Shown: positions 9,980 to 19,370 of the stretch, one piece after another
Layout of the letters: each line of letters begins with the position of its first letter
Numbering within the stretch: position 1 is the stretch's first letter
Assembly (NCBI RefSeq): GCF_021582895.2
Contig: NZ_CP091139.2
Coordinates: 3,162,001-3,226,000, forward strand
Source: Microbacterium elymi
Lineage (GTDB): Bacteria > Actinomycetota > Actinomycetes > Actinomycetales > Microbacteriaceae
DNA length: 64,000 nucleotides
Direction of reading: 5' to 3'
Program-made: the position numbers and the translations under genes
The notes under the pieces: generated by a model
Seen by the model: the letters and a program-made list of their open reading frames with translations, nothing else
The model's database searches: none
What the model was told of the DNA's origin: nothing

Positions 9980-11111
9980 GTGCAGATTACCGTCGGCGTG
10001 CATCTACCTCCAGGTTGCGCTCCGGCAGATGCGATCGACGCATCCTTCCCAGGATCACCGCTGTTCCACTCGTCGCGAGTGCCCGAGCCGTATGCGTCGC
10101 GGGGTGCCAAATGGGCCGGGGGAGAGTGGGCAGAGCAGGCAAGAGGGAGGGGTTAGGGTCCGAGTCTTCGAGCATGAGGAACCCGCGTCGCTCTACGACT
10201 GGCTGGAAGTTCTTGTCAGTCGAATCTTGCGGGGAATCCGCGCTTTCGTCGGCGGCCCCTTCTATACCTATCCGATGATTATGGTCCAGGCAGGAGCATG
10301 CTGCACAGACTGGGTCGACAACCACGCCCAGGACGTCGTGCACCTCGCGATCCGCAAGGTCCCGCGCGGCAGCGATCAAATCACACTGGACCCCGGTCCT
10401 AACCTGAGCATCCACGCAGGCATGCGAATTCACGCCACCGGCGGCTCTGTGCTGCTGCTTCACTTGCGCGCCTGGCGTGCCGGCATCCTGGACCTCCACC
10501 ACACCCTGCTGTACGAACGAATCGGGCTTGTCTGCGTGCGGCTGCGCAGGCTGGAACAGCGGATCTCAGACTTCCAGACGGGCAAGCGTGACATATTGCG
10601 CACTTACCGCAGAGTGTTGGAACTGGAGAAGGAAGTGCGTGGCGCGCATCATCGCGCAGGAACGGCACGCGACATCTCTCGCCACGTCCTGACTGCGCTG
10701 GGTGCCTTCGAGATCCTAGAAGTTGTCCGCAACGGCGCGAGCATGCTCGGTGAACGCGCGAGTACGCGCGCGAGCCTACGTGCCGCGCGCGCGGCGAACA
10801 GGTTCGCGCTGCTCGGGTTGACGGTCGCAGTTTTCGCAGCGATTCCGGCGATCCCGTCCATCCTCACGCTCATAGAGCAGCAACGCCAGGCCGATCCGGA
10901 AGCAGGCTTCTGGTCGCTGATGCAGACCCTCGCAACATCACCACTTCTGCTGTCCGCCCTGATACTTGGCGCGACTGTGCTCTATGCCGTGGCGCTCTTC
11001 TGCGTGCTCGCATTCCGTGTGATCCGGTACCTCGTCAGGTTGCGCAAACGGGGGTACGTCTCACGAGTTGAAGGGTACGAGATTGTCGTCGACGACCCGG
11101 TTGATGCCTGA
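9980..11111 (+). CDS. Hypothetical membrane protein with two C-terminal TM segments
   Basis: GTG 9980 follows an AGGG motif and opens a frame reading MQITVGVHLPPGCAP. One extra A near 10145 (GGCAAGAG for GGCAGAG) shifts it into the long frame, giving 376 residues. A charged cytosolic part with heptad-like RRLEQRISDFQTGKRDILRTY is followed by two hydrophobic stretches near the end (around 10800-10870 and 10945-11040) and a short tail. The family is unknown. It is downstream of and coupled to the 9340 gene and convergent with the Ser/Thr kinase, suggesting a membrane-linked module. Confidence 0.6.
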
Positions 11112-11291
11112 GCGCGCCAATAGGGCGAGATCTCGGTGCAACCCCTGATCACCCGCGCTCCGAGAGATCTAGAGCATCCAGCGACGAAGCGTCGTGCTCG
11201 AAGGTTCGTTCCAGTCATTTTCGAGGATGGAACGAACATAGCTCTCCGTGGATGACGCAACTACTGCGTTGAGCATGACCTGCACCGAGCT

Positions 11292-12468
11292 TCATGCGAC
11301 AGAGCCTTTAGCCAACGCGCGATGGCGTCGCCGACCGGGTATTGATCGCAGGCTTCCGCTTGCAGTGAACAGCGCGTTCGCCAATGACTCTGCAAGATCA
11401 AGCCTTCGTCTGCGCACCAGGTGGCGGAGCACGTCGAGAAGCCACAACAAGGGAGGGCGGAGTCCCTCTCGTTGAAGCCCGCCTACGTCCTGACCGTCTT
11501 TCAGGAGATCACACATACTCTCCGCGAACTGCGTCATCCCCTCCGGATCCGCATCGAACCAAGTGTTCACCGTCGATCGTTCGATACGGCGAAGTTCGGG
11601 AAGGAACAGAGCACCGTTCCCCCGATGTGCGAGAGCGAAATCGTTGAACGCCTTGACGTCGAGCGGGTCAGTGAGGAGTCGCTCGAGTTGAGTGCTCAAC
11701 GGCCCGCTCACGCCCTCGAGCTCACGTTCCATTGCTTGGAGCATGTCGTCGACAGTCGGATATCGCTGCCCTGGGGCCCTGCGGGTAGCGCGTGTGACCA
11801 CCGTGCGATATCTCTCGGACGGCAGCGGTACGTACACGGGCGTCGGGAGTTCGCCGGTCATGATCCAGCCCACAATGGCACCGAGGCTGTACACGTCGGT
11901 TCGCGGGGTGGCGGAGTGCGCGTCGGCATGTTGCTCGGGAGCGGCCCACCGCTCCGTCCCGACCAGGTTGCCTTGTCGAGTGAGGTCTGCGGTCGTCGAT
12001 CCTGGCGCGTTACGAGCAATGCCGAAGTCCGAGACCACCCATCGGGCACCGTTATCATCGTCGAGCCACAGGATATTCTGCGGCTTCAGATCACGATGGA
12101 CGCGACCCTCCCTATGGAAACTGTGTAGCCCATGAGCCACCGTTCGCACGACAGCGAGCGCGAGCTCCTCACGGTCGCTGAGGGAGAGGCCCTTGATGGC
12201 GGGGGTGAGTTCACCCCTTGCGATTGGCATCGTGTACCACTCGCCATCCGGGTCGACGTCGATCACAGGCATAACGTTCGGGCTAGAGGCTGCCCGCATC
12301 GCTTCGACCTCACGTGTGAACCTGCGCTCGACGTTCCCCGCGCCACGGCGCATCTTGACCGCGTACTCGATCCCTGTCGTCAGATCGCGGCCACGTCCGA
12401 CGATCGCGTGCCCAGTGGGTACGCCGAACACGTCGAGGATCTCGTACCGCTCGCTCAGGGCTGCTCAT
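11292..12468 (-). CDS. Serine/threonine protein kinase with C-terminal helical domain
   Basis: A Hanks-type kinase domain is clear: the glycine-rich loop region, YAVKMRR (ATP Lys), HRDLKPQN catalytic loop, SDFGIA (DFG), a GTERWAAPEQH activation segment (APE) and TDVYSLGAIVGWIMTGELP. About 110 residues of unrecognised helical sequence follow. There is no TM segment. The visible frame starts at 12431, but one extra C near 12458 hides the true start. Corrected, the protein starts at ATG 12468 (MSSLSERYEILDVFG), with GGGAG nine bases upstream, and is 391 residues long. It is an island gene convergent with the membrane-protein pair. Confidence 0.85.
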
Positions 12469-12783
12469 GTGCATATTCTCCCGTGGCTCGATGTCGCGCA
12501 AGCGTCCGACCACGGCCTACGATGACAACCGCAGGCTGCCGCGATGGTCGACCTAGGTGAGAGTCTCAAGGCGAGTCATGTTCGAGCCACGCGGCGCAAG
12601 CCGTGCCTTTGCGATGAGATTCCGCAAGCGCCATGGCCCGCAAGACTCTCGTTCTAGACAGCGAACCAACCGGGACCAAACCGGGACCAGAACCACGCAA
12701 TGCATGCAAGCCATGACGTGAAATCACGGCGTTTGAAGGGCAGAGATGCCCGGAAAATCAACGATCTGGCTTGAACGGGATAC
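12469..12783. other. Non-coding right end of the island
   Basis: These 315 bases lie between the kinase start and attR and contain no convincing gene. They should hold the kinase promoter and arm-type integrase sites. Two copies of ACCGGGACCA lie near 12670-12690, and a short palindrome CGTGA-AA-TCACG near 12718 is visible. Confidence 0.5.
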
Positions 12784-12826
12784 CTGGGGGTCAGGGGGGC
12801 GCAGGTTCAAATCCTGTCATCCCGAC
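12784..12826 (+). repeat. Right attachment site (attR)
   Basis: This is the second copy of the 43-bp tRNA-Pro 3' sequence, identical to 1382-1424 apart from one base (GGGGGG where the tRNA has GGGGGT). The 5' half of a tRNA is absent, as expected for the distal end of an element inserted in a tRNA gene. Confidence 0.9.
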
Positions 12827-12951
12827 CAAAGAGAGAATGCCCGACAAAGGGTATTTGTGTTGTCGTGTGAATCGGCGCGCTACGATCGCGCCGTCGCCGC
12901 GCTGAGCCTCACTACTCTCACTGCCAAAGAATCTCGGACTCGCGCGGAGTC

Positions 12952-13338
12952 TCAGAGCTCTGCGATGCCGAAGAAATTGCCGTCCGGATCCTTGAACCAC
13001 GCCATGTGGTCCTCGCCCATCGTCGCGATGCCGCGAGCATCGGTCTTGAGCCGTTCGCCGTCGTAGTGCTCGAAGACGACACCGGCGGCGGTGAGTTCGT
13101 CCACGGTCTTCGCAAGGTCCTCGACCTCCCACGCGGCGATCGTGCCCCCCGATGCCCCGGCATTGGCCGGAGACGGGTAGATGTCAAGCTCACGCCCAGA
13201 CCCGACCGGGTAGGTGATGCCGCCGTCGCCGATCGGCCGGCCGCCCGACAACCCGAGCTTCCCCTCGTAGAACTCGCGCGCCTTCGTCATGTCGGACACC
13301 GGAATCGCCGGCTCGACCTTCGCGTTGGACAGCCCCAT
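12952..13338 (-). CDS. VOC (glyoxalase/dioxygenase fold) protein
   Basis: This is a 128-residue single-domain VOC protein. It opens KVEPAIPVSDMTKAREFYEGKLGLSGG and ends HMAWFKDPDGNFFGIAEL, the DPDGN-(x)2-(G/E)-(x)2-E layout of the family. The metal ligand set and substrate cannot be deduced. It is the first chromosomal gene beyond the island. A second, unrelated-looking VOC gene lies 190 bases further on, on the same strand. Confidence 0.85.
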   Translation of the reverse strand: MGLSNAKVEPAIPVSDMTKAREFYEGKLGLSGGRPIGDGGITYPVGSGRELDIYPSPANAGASGGTIAAWEVEDLAKTVDELTAAGVVFEHYDGERLKTDARGIATMGEDHMAWFKDPDGNFFGIAEL

Positions 13339-13530
13339 GTCAATCCGCCGTTCTTCCCCAGGACCACGAGCGCCGTCGACTCGGATGCCGGACGGGTCAC
13401 CTCATCGGTCTTGCCGCATCCTACGCCCTGAGATGGGCCGGTGGGTCGGCAAGAGCGGCCGCCCCCACGTTCCTCTTCGTTCCCCGACGGGCGTCTCCGC
13501 GGCGTGCGGTGGCTTTACACCGCGGACGCC

Positions 13531-13902
13531 TCAGCCCGCGGGTGGGGTGAACAGATTGACGAGGTTGCCGTCAGGATCCCGGAAGAGCGCGGATCGGTTT
13601 CCCCACGGCATCGTGGCGGGCTCGAGCACGACGTCATCGAGCTGGTCGCGGAGGCGCGCGAACTCGGCGTCGACGTCGGTCACTTCGAACTCGACCAGGA
13701 TCGATCGATTGGATGCCGGACTCGCCGCGTCGCCCAGCATGGCGACCGTCGCGGGCGCGGCGATCGCGAGATTGGCACCCGGGCCGGAGAACTGTGCGAA
13801 CACCGGCGCCGGCCGGATCGCCGCCGTGCCGGTGACGAGCTCGTAGAAGCTCACCAGTCGATCGACGTCGTCGGTGATGATGCGAATGGAAGCGAAGGGC
13901 AT
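13531..13902 (-). CDS. VOC family protein
   Basis: ATG 13902 opens MPFASIRIITDDVDRLVSFYE and the protein ends ALFRDPDGNLVNLFTPPAG (123 residues), a classic small VOC fold. The open frame extends to 14094, but that part lies in the divergent promoter area shared with the reductase at 14063. Substrate unknown. Confidence 0.85.
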   Translation of the reverse strand: MPFASIRIITDDVDRLVSFYELVTGTAAIRPAPVFAQFSGPGANLAIAAPATVAMLGDAASPASNRSILVEFEVTDVDAEFARLRDQLDDVVLEPATMPWGNRSALFRDPDGNLVNLFTPPAG

Positions 13903-14062
13903 GAGGACCTCTCTGTGGTTGGGGACCGGTCCAGTCTGGTCGGCTCCGCCGACATCCCACCCGCCGCTTGCCCCCTCGTCCGCTGATCGTCTCTTGAACG
14001 GCTCGGCGAATCTGGATACCTTCCGGTGAAACGCATTGCGCGGATCAAGGGAGACCGGCCAG

Positions 14063-14642
14063 ATGAGACCACTTCGATACTCGATCAACGTCACGCTCGA
14101 CGGCTCGCTCCATCACGAGGCGGGGCTTCCTCCGGACGAGGAGTCGATGCGCTACTGGGCTGCGGAGATGGAACGAGCCGATGCCCTGCTGTTCGGCCGG
14201 GTGACCTACGAGATGATGGAGTCGGCGTGGCGGCGGCCGGCCACCGGCACCTGGCCGGAGTGGATGGACGAGTGGGAGATCCCGTTCGCCGAGTCCATCG
14301 ACCGGACGAAGAAGTACGTCGTCTCGAGCACCCTGAGCGCGGTCGACTGGAACGCCGAGCTGGTGCAGGGCGACCTGGGCGAGGCGGTTCAGCGGCTCAA
14401 GCAGCAGCCCGGTGAGGGACTGTGGGTGGGCGGTGTGACGCTCCCCTCGGCGCTGGCGGATCTGGGGCTGATCGACGAGTACGAGTTCGTGGTGCGAGCC
14501 GGTCCTCGCCGGGCACGGACCGACGCTGCTCGCCGGTCTGCGCGAGCGCATCCAGCTCGAGCTCGTGGATCGCCGTGAGTTCACGTCGGGCGCGGTCGCC
14601 GTGCGATACCGACCCGCGCAGGCAGCGACTCAGACCGCATAG
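14063..14642 (+). CDS. Dihydrofolate reductase family (RibD C-terminal-like) protein
   Basis: The N-terminal SINVTLDGSL strand, LLFGRVTYEMM, KYVVSSTL and LWVGGVTLPSALADLGLIDEYEF are typical of the DHFR/RibD-like reductases of actinobacteria. One extra base near 14500 (GCTCGC for GCTGC on the other strand) breaks the frame. Removing it gives VVQPVLAGHGPTLL, a normal 192-residue protein ending at 14642. It binds NADPH in characterised relatives; the physiological substrate is unknown. Confidence 0.85.
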
Positions 14643-14671
14643 AAGGTCGTGGCGATCGAAGGAGGCACATA

Positions 14672-15039
14672 GTGATCCAGGAGCTGCTCGACCTCGAACA
14701 TCGGGGATGGGAATCCCTCTGCACCAGCACCGGCGCGGACTTCTACGGGCACATCATGACCAGCGACGCCGTCATGGTCCTCGCCCACGGCCAGGTGTTC
14801 GATCGCGAGGCCGTCATCGCCTCACTCAACGATGCGCCCCCTGGCGGACGTACGAAATCGCCGATGAGCGGCTCATCACGCTCGGCGACGATCACGCGAT
14901 CCTCGTCTACACCGGTCGTGCCTATCGCGATGAGGATGAACCCGCGTTCATCGCGCTCATGTCGAGCGTGTACACCCGGCGTGAGGGAAGCTGGCGCCTC
15001 GCCCTCTACCAGCAGACGCCCGTGCCGGCCCAGCCGTAG
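14672..15039 (+). CDS. SnoaL-like / DUF4440 protein
   Basis: The start is GTG 14672. The sequence MIQELLDLEHRGWESL, then HIMTSDAVMVLAHGQVFDREAVIASL and VYTRREGSWRLALYQQTPV follows the DUF4440/SnoaL-like cone fold. One C is missing from a C-run near 14843, so the frame changes there. Restoring it gives APPWRTYEIADERLITLGD and 122 residues in total. It follows the reductase gene by 29 bases and may be cotranscribed with it. Confidence 0.8.
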
Positions 15040-15098
15040 CACCTGGCAGCTTCCGACATCCCGCCGAGGGCCGTCGCCGCGCCGCGTACGCTCGGATC

Positions 15099-16038
15099 AT
15101 GCCTCCCCGTTCCCCGCTGCCGCAGCGACTGGGGTTGGATGCCGCGTGGGCGCGCACTCCGGATCGGGACCGAGATCCGGGCAGGATGCCGCAAGCCGAC
15201 CACGATGGGCGGGTGGCTGCGCGAGCGGTTCGGTGCGCGCGTGGACGTCAGCGCCCTCCTGGCGGAACTGCGCTTCGTGTACGAGAGCGGCAGCCCCGTC
15301 AGAGGCGACGACCCCTACCGGTCGAACACGTTCGTCTGGTTCCATCGGGATCTTCCGGACGAAGCGGTCGTCCCGGGTCGCATCCGGATCGTCTACCGCG
15401 ACGAGCGGATCGTGGTGGTCGACAAGCCGCCGTTCCTGTCGACGATCCCGCGCGGCCAGCACGTGCGGCAGAGCGTGGTGGTGCGGATGCGCGACGAGCT
15501 GGAACTGCCCGAGCTCTCTCCGCTGCATCGGCTCGACCGGGTGACCTCGGGACTCGTGCTGCTGGCGACCGAGAAGCGCTGGCGCGGGCCATATCAGTCG
15601 CTGTTCGAGCGACGGGAGGTCGGCAAGGTCTACCGGGCCATGGCGGCCCACCGGCCAGACCTGCCCCTGCCGGTCACCGTGCGCAACCATCTGGTCAAGC
15701 ACCGCGGCCGGATGCAGGCCGAGGTCGTGCCGGATGCCGCACCCAACGCCGAATCCCTGGTCGAGCGCGAGAGCATCCTGGCCGACGGCGCCGTGTACCG
15801 GCTGACGCCGCACACCGGGCGAACCCATCAGCTGCGCGTGCACATGCTGGGCCTCGGCATCCCGATCTTCGGCGACCCGCTCTACCCGACCGTGCAGGAT
15901 GTCCCGGTGCACGATTTCCGCACGCCGCTCGAGCTGCTGGCCGACGAGCTGAGCTTCGTCGATCCGGTGGACGGACGTCCGCGCCGGTTTCGCAGCACCC
16001 GGACCCTGCCGCTCGCGAGCGAGGTGGCCGAGTCCTGA
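15099..16038 (+). CDS. RluA-family pseudouridine synthase
   Basis: The catalytic motif HRLDRVTSGLVLL (active-site Asp), RIRIVYRDERIVVVDKP before it, and HTGRTHQLRVHM with GIPIFGDPLYP after it define the RluA family. The start is ATG 15099 (MPPRSPLPQRLGLDAAW). One extra A at 15190 (GCAAGCC for GCAGCC) separates the first 30 residues from the rest; the corrected protein has 312 residues. It isomerises uridine in rRNA or tRNA; the exact target is not evident. Confidence 0.9.
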
Positions 16039-16065
16039 CCTCGGCCAGCCCGGGCGGCGCCTCGG

Positions 16066-17085
16066 CTACCTGGCCGGCAACGATGCCGGCAGGTCGAACC
16101 GGGGGAGCAGGCCGGCCTCGAAGCGGACCATCCTGGAGATCCGCTCGCCGGCCAGGCTGAGCACGATGAGCCCGGTACTCCGCCCGGTGCCCTCGGGAGT
16201 GCGGACGTACAGGCCGAACGCGGGCTGTCCGCCGTTGGCGCGGGTCGGGACGAGCTCGAACCTGCGGCCCGAGCCGAACAGGAGCGCGCAGAACTCCGCC
16301 ACGAGATCCCGCCCCTCGTACTCGAGCGTCATCGGCGGCATGGACATGAACACGTCGTCCGTCAGAAGCGCCACCAGCGCATCGAGGTCGCCGGACTCGT
16401 ACGCCGCGACGAATCGGGTGACCAGCGACCTCTCCTCCGCCGAGCCCGGGTGCGGAGGACGTCGGTCCCCGTCGTTCCCGGCGCGCCGAGCCAGCGTCGC
16501 GCGCGCCCGCTTCAGCGCGCTGGTGACGGACTCGACCGTGGAATCCAGCATCCCGGCGACATCCTTCGCCCGGAAGCCGAGCACATCGCGCAGGATCAGC
16601 ACGGCGAGCTGACGCGGCGGGAGGGACTGGAGCCCCGTCACGAACGCGAGCGAGATGGACTCGCTCTGCTCATAGCGGGCCTCGGGACCCAGCGGCCCCG
16701 GCGCACCGCCGCGGTCGAGGAGGCTGTCGGGGTACGGTTCGAGCCAGACCGCCTCACCATGCCGGGTCGGCGTCGGCGGTCGGACGCCCGGGATGTCCCA
16801 CTCCTTGGCGCGGCGGCGGTTCGTCGACCGCAGGACGTTGAGGCAGCGGTTGGTGGCGATCCGATACAGCCAGGTGCGCAGCGAGGCGCGTCCGTCGAAT
16901 CCGCCGAGCCCCTTCCACGCGGCCAGCAGCGTCTCCTGCAGCGCATCCTCGGCGTCCTGCAGCGAGCCGAGCATCCGGTAGCAGTGCACCTGCAGCTCAC
17001 GCACGTGCGGCGCCACCATCTCGCGGAACGCATCGTCGTCGCCCGCGCGTGCCTCCGCGATCAGCTCCTCCACCACAGTCGTCAT
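16066..17085 (-). CDS. ECF-type sigma factor with SnoaL-like C-terminal domain
   Basis: Region 2 (HCYRMLGSLQDAEDALQETLLAAWKG, then LRTWLYRIATNRCLNVLR) and region 4 (LPPRQLAVLILRDVLGFRAKDVAGMLD) are followed by a SnoaL-like domain of about 110 residues. This is the SigJ/ECF41-type layout, in which the C-terminal domain modulates activity and no separate anti-sigma is needed. ATG 17085 is chosen for GGGAG 8 bases upstream. It is divergent from a DHFR-like reductase across a region with nested inverted repeats. ECF41-type factors usually control one adjacent oxidoreductase or carboxymuconolactone decarboxylase gene, so the reductase is the likely target. Confidence 0.9.
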   Translation of the reverse strand: MTTVVEELIAEARAGDDDAFREMVAPHVRELQVHCYRMLGSLQDAEDALQETLLAAWKGLGGFDGRASLRTWLYRIATNRCLNVLRSTNRRRAKEWDIPGVRPPTPTRHGEAVWLEPYPDSLLDRGGAPGPLGPEARYEQSESISLAFVTGLQSLPPRQLAVLILRDVLGFRAKDVAGMLDSTVESVTSALKRARATLARRAGNDGDRRPPHPGSAEERSLVTRFVAAYESGDLDALVALLTDDVFMSMPPMTLEYEGRDLVAEFCALLFGSGRRFELVPTRANGGQPAFGLYVRTPEGTGRSTGLIVLSLAGERISRMVRFEAGLLPRFDLPASLPAR

Positions 17086-17168
17086 GATCGCATCTCCCAT
17101 GATCCTCCGCTGCCCTCTCTGCTCCGGCACGCCCGGTCAGCCATGAGGGGCAGAGCGTCGCCGCGCTG

Positions 17169-17238
17169 TATGGACACCGGCGCCGACGGAAACTGGGCGG
17201 CCGAACGTGCCCGGTTTCCGGATGCTGCGGTGTCCATA
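17169..17238. promoter_or_regulatory. Nested inverted repeats in the sigma/reductase divergent promoter
   Basis: The outer arms TATGGACACCG (17169-17179) and CGGTGTCCATA (17228-17238) are perfect complements. The inner arms GGAAACTGGGC (17188-17198) and GCCCGGTTTCC (17209-17219) match in 10 of 11 positions. The symmetry is centred between two divergent genes, so the same ECF-type promoter elements may be present on both strands. GGAAAC resembles an ECF -35 core. Confidence 0.6.
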
Positions 17239-17274
17239 TCCGGGAAGCACGACACAACACGATGGAGGAATGAC

Positions 17275-17886
17275 ATGGCCACACTGGTGATCAGTGAGAA
17301 CGTCACGCTCGACGGCGTCGTCGAGGACCCGACCGGCGAGCGCGGCTTCGCCCACGGCGGCTGGTTCGAGGAGTACATGGCGGCCGACCGCGGCGCCTGG
17401 GCGGGCGTGGAGTTCGCCGAGGCGCAGGCGGCGTCGGCGCTGCTGCTCGGCCGCACGTCGGACGCGTATTTCGGGGAGCGGTGGAACGACGCGAGCGGCG
17501 AATGGCCGGATCGGCTCAACTCTCTGCCCAAGTACGTCGTCTCGTCGACCATCACCGAGCCGGTGTGGCGCAACTCGACGGTGCTGCGGGGCGATGTCGT
17601 CGAAGAGGTGACCCGACTCAAGACGCAGGTGGTGGAGGGTGAGATCGTCGTCTACGCCAGCCGTCGGCTCGTGCAGACGCTGATGGAGCAGGGTCTGGTC
17701 GACGAGGTGCGCCTGGTCGTGTTCCCCGTGGTCCTCGGCTCGGGCGAGCGCCTGTTCGGCGGAGCCCACGGCAAGATGCCCCTGCGCCTTCTGGCCTCGC
17801 GAGGCGTCGGCCAGGGATTCGTGCACCTCACCTACGAAGTGCTCCCGGCTGCCGGCGCCGACCCGGCACGCGGCACCGCGAGGTAG
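17275..17886 (+). CDS. Dihydrofolate reductase family protein
   Basis: This is an intact 203-residue protein. MATLVISENVTLDGVVEDPTG, LLLGRTSDAYF, KYVVSSTI and QGLVDEVRLVVFPVVLGSGERLF define the RibD C-terminal-like reductases. ATG 17275 has GGAGGAA 6 bases upstream. It is divergent from and probably controlled by the SnoaL-tailed sigma factor. It resembles the 14063 gene in fold but is not a recent duplicate by eye. Confidence 0.88.
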   Translation: MATLVISENVTLDGVVEDPTGERGFAHGGWFEEYMAADRGAWAGVEFAEAQAASALLLGRTSDAYFGERWNDASGEWPDRLNSLPKYVVSSTITEPVWRNSTVLRGDVVEEVTRLKTQVVEGEIVVYASRRLVQTLMEQGLVDEVRLVVFPVVLGSGERLFGGAHGKMPLRLLASRGVGQGFVHLTYEVLPAAGADPARGTAR

Positions 17887-17962
17887 CGCCGCGCTCGGCC
17901 GTCCGGACCAGCGCGCATCGATCGGCGGCGACGCGGCGATCACCCGGTGTTACGGTTCAGAC

Positions 17963-18583
17963 ATGGCAGGGATCCTCGCGTGGATCGCGCAGTCCGGTGT
18001 GGTGCAGGGGATCATCATCGGCGCCACGCTCGCGTTCCTGACGGCGATCCTCATCCTGAACCTCGTGGCCAGGCGGCTGACCACCACGGACAACGGATGG
18101 AGGCAGCATCCGCCGCTGCGGCCGGCTCGACAACGGCGTGCTCGCGCGGGCGGCCTGCGCGAAGGCGCTGCCGGCCGTCAACGTGTTCGAAGAGGCCGCG
18201 TACTGGAAGGCGACTCGGGATGCCGCGGGCCGGCCGCTCACCGGAGCGCAGAGCTACCTGCTGCACTTCCCGCCGGGGCAGCTGCCGCCCCACCGCGCCT
18301 TCTGGTCGCTGACCGTGACCGACACCGTCGGATACATGGTGGCGGATGCCGCCGGCCCGGCCGGCATCGACGATCGGGGGAGCTCGCGCAGGGCGCGGAC
18401 GGCGCGGTCGACATCGTGCTCCGCCACGATCCGCCGCCCGGTGCGCCGCAGAACTGGCTGGCCGTGCCGTCGGGGCGGTTCTCGCTCATGCTCCGGGTCT
18501 ATCTGCCGGGGTCCGAGATCCTCGACGGCAGCTACCGGGTGGCCCCGGTGGTCCGCGCGGCCGAACTCGCGACGGCGGTGTGA
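17963..18583 (+). CDS. DUF1214 membrane-anchored protein
   Basis: One N-terminal TM segment (VVQGIIIGATLAFLTAILIL) is followed by a DUF1214-type region: FWSLTVTDTVGYMVADA, then DGAVDIVLRHDPPP, NWLAVPSG and FSLMLRVYLPG. Two compensating frameshifts (an extra base near 18120 and a lost G in the G-run at 18370) interrupt the frame; corrected, the protein has about 206 residues. DUF1214 normally forms the C-terminal half of a DUF1254-DUF1214 protein; here the DUF1254 half is the next gene. Confidence 0.75.
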   Translation: MAGILAWIAQSGVVQGIIIGATLAFLTAILILNLVARRLTTTDNGWRQHPPLRPARQRRARAGGLREGAAGRQRVRRGRVLEGDSGCRGPAAHRSAELPAALPAGAAAAPPRLLVADRDRHRRIHGGGCRRPGRHRRSGELAQGADGAVDIVLRHDPPPGAPQNWLAVPSGRFSLMLRVYLPGSEILDGSYRVAPVVRAAELATAV

Positions 18584-18584
18584 G

Positions 18585-19252
18585 GTGAACCGCCTGATCC
18601 TCAAGTACGCGGTCCCGGTGGTGATCGTCATCCTCGTGATCTTCGCGTGGGTGGTGTATCGCCGACTCGCCAGCGGATGGCACGACATCGTCCCGCTCGC
18701 CGTCGCGGCCGCGGTCGTCTGGGTGGCGGGGACCGTCGTGTTCATCGTCTTCTGGCCGCGGATCACCATCGGCGGCTTCAAACGGGCCATCCTGAAGCGC
18801 GGAATGGGCGACGGTCCCATCCCGGTCAACACGCTGTATGCGGCGCCGCGCACCTCGTCCGCATCGGCCGCCGGCGGCAGCCTGCTCGCGACCGGCACCG
18901 ACGACGTGCTCTACGTCGCCGGCTGGCTCGATGTGACACGCGGCCCGCAGGTGCTGCACACCCCGACATGGCGGATCGCTACTTCAGCGTGCAGTTCACC
19001 GACCCGTCGACGAGCGCGAACTTCGCCTACGTGGGAACGCGGACGACCGGCAGCCGTGCGGGGGACTACCTGATCACCGGTCCGGGGTGGACCGGAATCG
19101 TCCCCGCCGACATGACCCGCATCTTGGCGCCGGGTCACGCGATGCTCGTGATCGGGCGCGTCTTCGTCGCCGACGACGCGGACGTCCCTGCCGCGCACGC
19201 ACTGGCGACACAGCTGCGGGTGACGCCGCTGGACGGTCGCGCCGCCGGATAG
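18585..19252 (+). CDS. DUF1254 membrane-anchored protein
   Basis: GTG 18585 follows the previous stop by one base. Two hydrophobic segments (YAVPVVIVILVIFAWVVY and LAVAAAVVWVAGTVVFIVFW) precede a DUF1254-type stretch with NTLYAAPRT, DDVLYVAGWLDVTRGPQVL, RYFSVQFTD and GTRTTG. One C is missing from the C-run near 18963; the corrected length is about 222 residues. It is translationally coupled to the DUF1214 gene, and the two probably form one complex. Confidence 0.75.
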
Positions 19253-19370
19253 CGGGAGTCGCGGGGGAGCCATGCGCGGCCCCCTGCCTGCCATGCTCCG
19301 GCTCCCCGCGCAAGGGCCTGACCGGACGGCGACGGCCGTCGTACCGTGAGAGCAACGGAAGGGAGATCTC

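Larger units (their letters stand above)
1425..12826. mobile_element. 11.4-kb integrative genomic island at tRNA-Pro
   Basis: The island is bounded by the 43-bp att repeats and has the integrase next to attL, reading towards the tRNA. Cargo is one integrase, several small unknown genes, a HEPN-like gene, a very large HTH/nuclease-like/helical protein, a recombinase remnant and a kinase module. I see no phage structural, replication or conjugation genes, so it is a satellite-like or degenerate integrative element. The word GGATGCC/GGCATCC, seen about every kilobase elsewhere, occurs only about twice here. This supports foreign origin. Confidence 0.9.

Noticed and set aside
1425..12826. Prophage
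   Set aside because: There are no terminase, capsid, tail, lysis or replication genes; only the integrase and att sites are phage-like.
12784..12826. A second tRNA-Pro gene at the right island end
   Set aside because: Only the 3' 43 bases are present. There is no acceptor 5' strand or D-arm, so it is the attR copy.
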